A stretch of 10,750 nt of DNA, from assembly GCA_024224995.1 (NCBI GenBank), contig JAAENB010000312.1, forward strand, positions 1 through 10,750, read 5' to 3'. The position numbers and the translations under genes were made by a program. This stretch comes from a bacterium. Its GTDB lineage: Bacteria; Spirochaetota; UBA4802; UBA5550. Below the pieces are notes generated by a model that was not told the DNA's origin, ran no database searches, and worked only from the letters and a program-made list of their open reading frames with translations. Below are positions 6,577 to 10,750 of the stretch, one piece after another (position 1 is the first letter of the stretch; each line of letters begins with the position of its first letter).

Positions 6577-6765
6577 CGTGGTCGCGTTTTAATATACGGT
6601 ATATCAACCCGGAATGTAAATTATGCCTGCCTGGAGTGATGCCTCTGCAGAACGTTCGGAACTCGCTCCGCTCAAACAGCCTCACAACCTGCCGAGGCAT
6701 CACTCCAGGCAGGCATAATTTACATTCCGAACTACGTTTTTCGGTATATTAAGACACGACCGACG
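6577..6765. mobile_element. Inverted-repeat element, MITE-like, ~190 bp, non-coding
   Basis: Two perfect 36-bp inverted arms (6610-6645 and 6694-6729) begin CGGAATGTAAATTATGCC. They enclose a 48-nt loop containing GAACGTTC and CTCGCTCCGCTC short dyads. Beyond a poorly matching stretch the symmetry resumes: 6580-6599 (GGTCGCGTTTTAATATACGG) matches the reverse complement of 6742-6761 at 17 of 20 positions, and CGT continues on both sides with one indel. There is no reading frame of note. The shape, size and lack of a gene fit a miniature inverted-repeat element or a large folding repeat. It lies between two outward-facing promoters, so neither neighbouring operon should transcribe it. I did not find a clear target-site duplication. 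Confidence 0.65.
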
Positions 6766-6783
6766 TACCTGCCGTAAATACGC

Positions 6784-6810
6784 TTGACATGCCCGCCCTG
6801 CCGTTATAGC
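6784..6810 (+). promoter_or_regulatory. Promoter candidate for the four-paralog membrane operon
   Basis: A perfect TTGACA (6784-6789) is followed by TATAGC (6805-6810, 15-bp spacer) or TAGCGT (6807-6812, 17-bp spacer). The -10 is therefore uncertain. The Shine-Dalgarno site AGGAG (6830-6834) comes 8 nt before the ATG at 6843. The promoter begins just outside the inverted-repeat element. Confidence 0.45.
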
Positions 6811-6842
6811 GTATCTCGCAAATAACAACAGGAGTCTTTACT

Positions 6843-7535
6843 ATGACAGATGAACAGAATTTTCCTCCAATAGAGGAGGAAAAATTGAATAATAATGATA
6901 CAAATAACGGGGATCTAAACGATCTAAACGATCCAAACGATAAAATCGAGTCTTTGGAAAATGAAACACCGGTAGTTGAGAGCGTAAAAGCGTCGGCGCC
7001 AAAGGTTTTTGGGGTATTGCTCATTGTTTTTGGCATCATATATGCTTTATATGGAATAATTTCCGGATCGTATTCTCTTATAAGTTCTCCTGATATGGAT
7101 TCTTTTAACTCCTTTGCCCTTTTCCCCGGGGTCTCTAAAGATTCAGTTTCAACAATGATCGCTAATCTGAAATTAATTACAACCATACAGGGAGTATTAA
7201 CCCTTGTTGCCGGGCTATTGTCAATCGTGGCTGTGACTGCGGGAATTGGCCTGGCACAGTATAAAGAGAAGCTGGGGCGAAAACTTTCTCTTACCTGGGG
7301 ATACATCGCCCTGGCTTACCTGGTAGTTGACGCTATAATATTCGCAGCATTGATCATGCCTCTGCAATCCGGAATGATGTCGGCTTTTCCCGCATTTGCC
7401 GGAGGATTTGCCGGGATGGCAACGGGCTCTTCAGTCTTCATGTACGTTCTCGTTACGGGTTTTTTTGCGGTAATGCCCATTCTTACTGTTGCAATGATGA
7501 CACAGTCTTCAGCGAAAGAATCTTGTGAGGGGTAA
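6843..7535 (+). CDS. Four-helix membrane protein, tandem paralogue 1
   Basis: I do not recognise a named family. This 230-residue protein opens with a 50-residue acidic, Asn/Asp-rich cytoplasmic tail containing a DLN-DLN-DPN repeat. Four membrane helices follow at about 54-76, 112-138, 149-173 and 197-219. The loop between helices 2 and 3 carries the family signature GIGLAQYKEKLGRKLS (134-149), strongly basic. By the positive-inside rule that loop and both termini face the cytoplasm, leaving loops 1-2 and 3-4 outside. The tail ends SSAKESCEG; the other three copies have RPSAK here, so this copy has diverged slightly. The start is set by AGGAG 8 nt upstream and by the MT-D/E-E start shared with other copies. 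It is the first gene of a tight four-gene array. Its last codons GAG GGG act as ribosome site for the next gene. Confidence 0.82.
   Translation: MTDEQNFPPIEEEKLNNNDTNNGDLNDLNDPNDKIESLENETPVVESVKASAPKVFGVLLIVFGIIYALYGIISGSYSLISSPDMDSFNSFALFPGVSKDSVSTMIANLKLITTIQGVLTLVAGLLSIVAVTAGIGLAQYKEKLGRKLSLTWGYIALAYLVVDAIIFAALIMPLQSGMMSAFPAFAGGFAGMATGSSVFMYVLVTGFFAVMPILTVAMMTQSSAKESCEG
6912..6938. repeat. Three tandem 9-bp units in paralogue 1
   Basis: GATCTAAAC, GATCTAAAC and GATCCAAAC follow each other at 6912-6920, 6921-6929 and 6930-6938. They encode DLN-DLN-DPN in the acidic N-terminal tail. Being a multiple of three, slippage would alter tail length without breaking the frame. The other paralogues lack it. 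Confidence 0.7.
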
Positions 7536-7542
7536 TACTAAA

Positions 7543-8106
7543 ATGACTGGAGAAAACCCGCCGGGGCCGAAGATTGTAGGAGTATTGCTCATAATTTTCG
7601 GTTTCATGTATTCGTTCTTTGGGATAATATTCGGATTGTTTTCTTTTGGAACTTCTGTGTTTTTTAATTCTTTAAGCTCCTTCGGCGGTCTCTCAGGAGC
7701 TGAAGAAGATTCGTTTACGAAGGTGTTTGCGGATGTAAAATTCATCTCAAGTATACAGGGAATAGAAACCTTTCTTGCCGGGGTAATATCGATTGCTGCC
7801 CTGGCCGCGGGAATAGGCCTGGTGCAGTATAAAGAAAAGACCGGGCGAAAACTTTCTCTTGCCTGGGGATGCATAGCCCTGGCCTACCTGGCAATAGACG
7901 CTGTAATTTATTTTGTAGTTATTGTACCCCTGCAGTCGGACATGATGTTGGGTATGTCCCAATTAAGCGGCAGCGGGATATCCGGGTGGTTAACTAACTC
8001 CGGAGTGGTTCTGCACATTATTAGCCTGGTTTGCCTGGCAGTATTACCCATTCTTACAATTGCAATGATGACCCGGCCTTCGGCGAAAGAATCGTGTAAG
8101 GTCTGA
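7543..8106 (+). CDS. Four-helix membrane protein, tandem paralogue 2
   Basis: This 187-residue homologue of its neighbours has a very short N-terminus (MTGENPPGPK) before helix 1 (about 10-33). The remaining helices lie at about 66-94, 106-130 and 153-176. The core IGLVQYKEKTGRKLSLAWGCIALAYL (91-116) is nearly identical to the other copies. The outside loop after helix 1 (about 34-65, rich in Phe, Ser and Gly) is unrelated in sequence. The tail is MMTRPSAKESCKV. A GTG at 7525 could extend the frame by six codons, overlapping the previous gene. I prefer the ATG at 7543 because GAGGGG (7527-7532) is 10 nt upstream and all four copies then begin MT. No catalytic motif is seen; function unknown. 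Confidence 0.82.
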   Translation: MTGENPPGPKIVGVLLIIFGFMYSFFGIIFGLFSFGTSVFFNSLSSFGGLSGAEEDSFTKVFADVKFISSIQGIETFLAGVISIAALAAGIGLVQYKEKTGRKLSLAWGCIALAYLAIDAVIYFVVIVPLQSDMMLGMSQLSGSGISGWLTNSGVVLHIISLVCLAVLPILTIAMMTRPSAKESCKV

Positions 8107-8128
8107 TTTTCGGGAGAAATAATTAATT

Positions 8129-8596
8129 ATGACAGACGAATTGAAGCCGCTGCCGGTTCAAGAGAAGAAATCAAAAGCTCCTAAAGTTTTTGGAATATTG
8201 CTCATCGTTTTTGGTTCCATATATGTATTATATGGAATAATTCCCGAATTTTTTGTTTTTAGAAGAACTCCGGTTCCTGAAGAATTGGTATTACTCATAA
8301 AGGGAGTATTAAAACTTGTTGCCGTGATATTGTCGATAGTAGCCTTAGTCGCGGGAATTGGCCTGGTACGGTATAAAGAAAAGAGCGGGCGAAAACTTTC
8401 TCTTGTCTGGGGATGCAGTGCCCTGGTCTACCTGGTAATTGAGACCGTAATTCATATCGTAGTGATCCTGCCTATGGATATACGTGCACTGCCGGTGTTC
8501 GATCATCTTTTTTACCAGGTTTACCTGGCAATAATGCCCATTCTTATTGTTGTCATGATGACCCGGCCTTCAGCGAAAAAATCTTGTAAGGGATAA
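8129..8596 (+). CDS. Four-helix membrane protein, tandem paralogue 3 (short form)
   Basis: This is the shortest copy, at 155 residues. The cytoplasmic N-terminus MTDELKPLPVQEKK is almost the same as that of copy 4. Helices lie at about 19-42, 54-80, 92-115 and 127-144. The family core IGLVRYKEKSGRKLSLVWGC (77-96) is intact. Both outside loops are short: about ten residues after helix 1 (RRTPVPEEL) and ten after helix 3. That shows the loops tolerate large length changes while the cytoplasmic core does not. The ribosome site GGGAGA (8112-8117) lies in the 22-bp gap after copy 2. The C-terminus is MMTRPSAKKSCKG; its AAG GGA codons serve copy 4 as Shine-Dalgarno site. Function unknown. Confidence 0.82.
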   Translation: MTDELKPLPVQEKKSKAPKVFGILLIVFGSIYVLYGIIPEFFVFRRTPVPEELVLLIKGVLKLVAVILSIVALVAGIGLVRYKEKSGRKLSLVWGCSALVYLVIETVIHIVVILPMDIRALPVFDHLFYQVYLAIMPILIVVMMTRPSAKKSCKG

Positions 8597-8602
8597 TTTA
8601 TT

Positions 8603-9226
8603 ATGACAGAAGAACTTAAACCATTGGGCAATGACCCGGAAGCGCCGGACAGTGAAGAAACACTGCCGGTTCAAGAGGAGAAAGCGAAAGCTCCTAAAGT
8701 TGTTGGAATAGTGCTCATTGTTTTTAGCTCAATGTACGCGCTATACGGATTTATAGTTGGTTTGATTGTGTTTGGAGCTCTTTATGCCATGAATGCTTTT
8801 GGCGACGGGAGAATTGGTGATGTACGGACCTTGCCTTTTAATTTTTTATCTGGAATTGCCTCCCGGGAGTTTTCAGGAATAATGATTGCCCGGGCTTTTT
8901 TGTACATCCTGGCCGGAGTAATCTCAATTGCGGCCCTGGTGGCGGGGATTGGGCTGGTAAGGTACAAGGAGAAAATGGGGCGAAAGCTTTCTATTGTCTG
9001 GGGAGGTATAGCCCTGGGTTTCCTGGTGATTGAATTTTTGATCATGACATTTATGATGAAGGCAGTTCTCAGTTCTCTCAGTTCAGAGACCGTATCAATG
9101 GACTCAATGGTATCTAATCCCGCGTCCTCAATCTGGGAAATATTTCTCCAATTAGTTATGGCAGTATTACCCATTGTAACCATAGTCTTAATGACCCGGC
9201 CTTCAGCGAAAAATAGTTGTGAATGA
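8603..9226 (+). CDS. Four-helix membrane protein, tandem paralogue 4
   Basis: This 207-residue member has an acidic cytoplasmic N-terminus (about 30 residues, sharing MT-E-ELKPL and LPVQEEK with copy 3). Helices lie at about 32-57, 94-118, 130-152 and 177-197. The outside loop after helix 1 (about 60-93) is the longest and has no similarity to the others. The core GIGLVRYKEKMGRKLSIVWGGIAL (115-138) is kept, and the tail is LMTRPSAKNSCE. Unlike copies 1 and 3 it ends directly at TGA after Glu, with no purine-rich ribosome site for a following gene, consistent with being the last gene of the array. The next gene is 84 bp away with its own ribosome site. Function unknown. Confidence 0.82.
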   Translation: MTEELKPLGNDPEAPDSEETLPVQEEKAKAPKVVGIVLIVFSSMYALYGFIVGLIVFGALYAMNAFGDGRIGDVRTLPFNFLSGIASREFSGIMIARAFLYILAGVISIAALVAGIGLVRYKEKMGRKLSIVWGGIALGFLVIEFLIMTFMMKAVLSSLSSETVSMDSMVSNPASSIWEIFLQLVMAVLPIVTIVLMTRPSAKNSCE

Positions 9227-9310
9227 GATTGATTTATGCTAAAATTGGGAACCAATTCCGGTAATTCCTGTCTAACATATAAAAAGTAAGCATATACATA
9301 GGAGCACTCC

Positions 9311-10750
9311 ATGAAAAAGACAGTTATCCTTATAGTTTCATTATTTTTTATCAGTACCTTCATCAGCTCATGCGATAAAACGCAGCCCGGCGGGGGAACC
9401 ACTCCCACCGGAAAAATAAAAGAACCGGTCATCGATATTCCCGCGGAAAGCGCCGCGTACAAGACCCTGTGGAAATCGGTGGAAGACTACCGGGGAAAAG
9501 GGCTGCCGAAATCGAGTTTAAAAGTAGTAAATCGAATATACTCGAAAGCTTCGAAAGAGGAGAATGCCGGGCAGATAATTAAGGCATTGATCCATAAGAT
9601 CTATTATATTCAGCAGGTAGAGGAAGAGACCATTGTAACAATACAGGCGGAATTAAACCGGGAGCTCAAGAAAAGTTCCCACCCCGTAACGCCGGTACTC
9701 CATTCAATGATCGCGGAACAGTACTGGAACTATTACCAGAGAAACCGCTACCGTTTTTTAAAGCGGTCTACTGCCAAAAAGGTCAAACAGGACGATATGC
9801 GAACCTGGGATCTTCGAAAGATCGTTGAAGAAGTAGTAGCCCATTATGAGAAATCCCTTGAAAAACCTGAGCTCCTTAAAAAAATAAAAATAGATATATA
9901 TGACGAAGTACTATACCGGGGAAATTCGCAGCGAAAATACAGACCAACCCTGTACGATTTCCTTGCTCACCGGGCCATAGACTTTTACATGAACCAGGAA
10001 GCGGGATTGACCCGTCCGGTCTACCGTTTCAGCATGAATAATACGGACTATTTATTAAAAGAAGAATCTTTTACGGCTCTTAAGCTGCAAACAAAAGAAA
10101 AACTCTCTTTTCACTATTTTGCCCTGGTCTATCTTCAGGATATGATGCGCTTTCATAAAAGCGACCGGGATCCCACCGCATTAATTGACGCCGACCTGAA
10201 ACGGCTGCGCTTTGTACATAAAAGAGCGGTGCTGCCTGGCAAGGAGAGGATCTTTGAAACAGTATTAAAGGGTATGATAGAACGGTATAAAGAGCACCCC
10301 TCAGCAGCAGAGATATACCATGAGCTGGGAAACCTTTATAATAACCAGGGAAATACCTATAAAGCGGGCCGCTTGCCCCAGTACCAGTGGCATAAAAAGA
10401 AAGCATGGGACCTATGCAAAGAGGCAATGGAGAAGTATCCAAAATCGACAGGAGCCAAATACTGCAAGGATCTTGTAGTCCGGATAGAGGCAAAACGGCT
10501 GCAAACAACAGTGGAAAAGGCGGCCATACCCCGTAAGCCGGTAAAAGCCCTGCTCAAGTACCGGAATATCGACAAAATATATGTAAAAGCGGTTAAAACA
10601 ACCAGGGAAGAATACCGGGAGCAGCAAAAAAAGAATTATAAAAAGATGGTAGCCTTTTATGCTAAAAAGCAGGGAGTGAGAAAGGAAATAATAGACCTGC
10701 CCGGAGAGAAGGACTTTCAGGAGAATTATACCGAAATAAAAACAGGCTCA
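9311..10750 (+). CDS. Bacterial alpha-2-macroglobulin family lipoprotein, N-terminal 480 residues (3' end outside window)
   Basis: The frame is open from 9311 to the last base, so the gene continues beyond the window. A lipoprotein signal peptide is clear: basic MKK, a hydrophobic stretch, and lipobox FISSC with Cys21, followed by a Gly/Thr/Pro linker. Residues about 48-390 are helical and match the N-terminal region of the large A2M-like proteins known from Bacteroidota. Examples are the GLPKSSLKVVNRIY repeat-like helix (64-77), LHSMIAEQYWNYYQRNRYRF (130-149), DDMRTWDLRKIVEEVV (161-176) and RPTLYDFLAHRAIDFYMN (211-228). From about 392 the sequence (RLQTTVEKAAIPRKP...KYRNIDKIYVK) looks like the first macroglobulin beta domain. 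Full-length relatives are near 2000 residues; any thioester lies downstream. AGGAG (9300-9304) is 6 nt before the ATG. The protein should be anchored at the envelope facing the periplasm or outside. Recognition is from memory of the family. Confidence 0.82.
   Translation, partial: MKKTVILIVSLFFISTFISSCDKTQPGGGTTPTGKIKEPVIDIPAESAAYKTLWKSVEDYRGKGLPKSSLKVVNRIYSKASKEENAGQIIKALIHKIYYIQQVEEETIVTIQAELNRELKKSSHPVTPVLHSMIAEQYWNYYQRNRYRFLKRSTAKKVKQDDMRTWDLRKIVEEVVAHYEKSLEKPELLKKIKIDIYDEVLYRGNSQRKYRPTLYDFLAHRAIDFYMNQEAGLTRPVYRFSMNNTDYLLKEESFTALKLQTKEKLSFHYFALVYLQDMMRFHKSDRDPTALIDADLKRLRFVHKRAVLPGKERIFETVLKGMIERYKEHPSAAEIYHELGNLYNNQGNTYKAGRLPQYQWHKKKAWDLCKEAMEKYPKSTGAKYCKDLVVRIEAKRLQTTVEKAAIPRKPVKALLKYRNIDKIYVKAVKTTREEYREQQKKNYKKMVAFYAKKQGVRKEIIDLPGEKDFQENYTEIKTGS

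Noticed and set aside
6577..6765. Inverted-repeat element as a bidirectional terminator
   Set aside because: Both neighbours are transcribed away from it, and no T tract flanks the stem in a terminator position.
8782..9462. 226-codon open frame on the minus strand
   Set aside because: Lies antisense to the fourth membrane paralogue and the lipoprotein start; shadow frame with no recognisable features.
10080..10627. Several minus-strand open frames at the window end
   Set aside because: They are antisense to the long continuous macroglobulin-family reading frame, which is open to the last base and matches family motifs.

Overview
The window suggests a didermic bacterium with moderate GC content. 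It has consensus-like TTGACA -35 boxes, clear purine-rich Shine-Dalgarno sites on most genes, and a lipoprotein of the bacterial alpha-2-macroglobulin type. That lipoprotein family is best known from Bacteroidota, but the TTGACA promoters and strong Shine-Dalgarno sites are unlike Bacteroidota. A spirochaete or a delta-proteobacterium-like lineage is a reasonable guess (inference, low confidence). No rRNA, tRNA or CRISPR array was seen.

Layout. (1) 1-615 is the 3' part of an IS200-like Y1/HUH transposase of the REP-associated type, cut by the window start. It is followed by about 450 bp of non-coding DNA holding two near-tandem copies (~104 bp, roughly 93% identical by eye) of a repeat ending in a long palindrome. 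(2) 1071-2000 (+) is a zinc-ribbon-like SAM methyltransferase. It abuts, stop to stop with no gap, a minus-strand protein (2001-2963) that looks like a divergent methyltransferase-fold protein. (3) A divergent promoter region (about 2964-3068) with inverted TTGACAGG boxes separates that gene from a two-gene (+) signalling operon: a receiver-histidine kinase fusion (3069-4439) and a membrane PAS histidine kinase (4449-5846). (4) A TetR regulator (5859-6500, minus) converges on the kinases and has a candidate operator over its own promoter. (5) A ~190 bp element with 36-bp perfect inverted arms (6577-6765) sits between TetR and the next operon. (6) Four tandem paralogous four-helix membrane proteins (6843-9226) follow, with an identical core and variable outside loops. 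(7) The N-terminal 480 residues of a large lipoprotein of the bacterial alpha-2-macroglobulin family start at 9311 and run off the window end.

How the parts may work together. The two kinases form a sensing/phosphorelay unit without a DNA-binding output here. The TetR probably represses itself. Its promoter shares the 10-mer TTCCTGTCAA with the promoter of the minus-strand methyltransferase-like gene, so a small regulon is possible but unproven. The four-paralog membrane array is the least explained part: it is a tightly packed, recently expanded family with no function I can name, next to an envelope-defence type protein.
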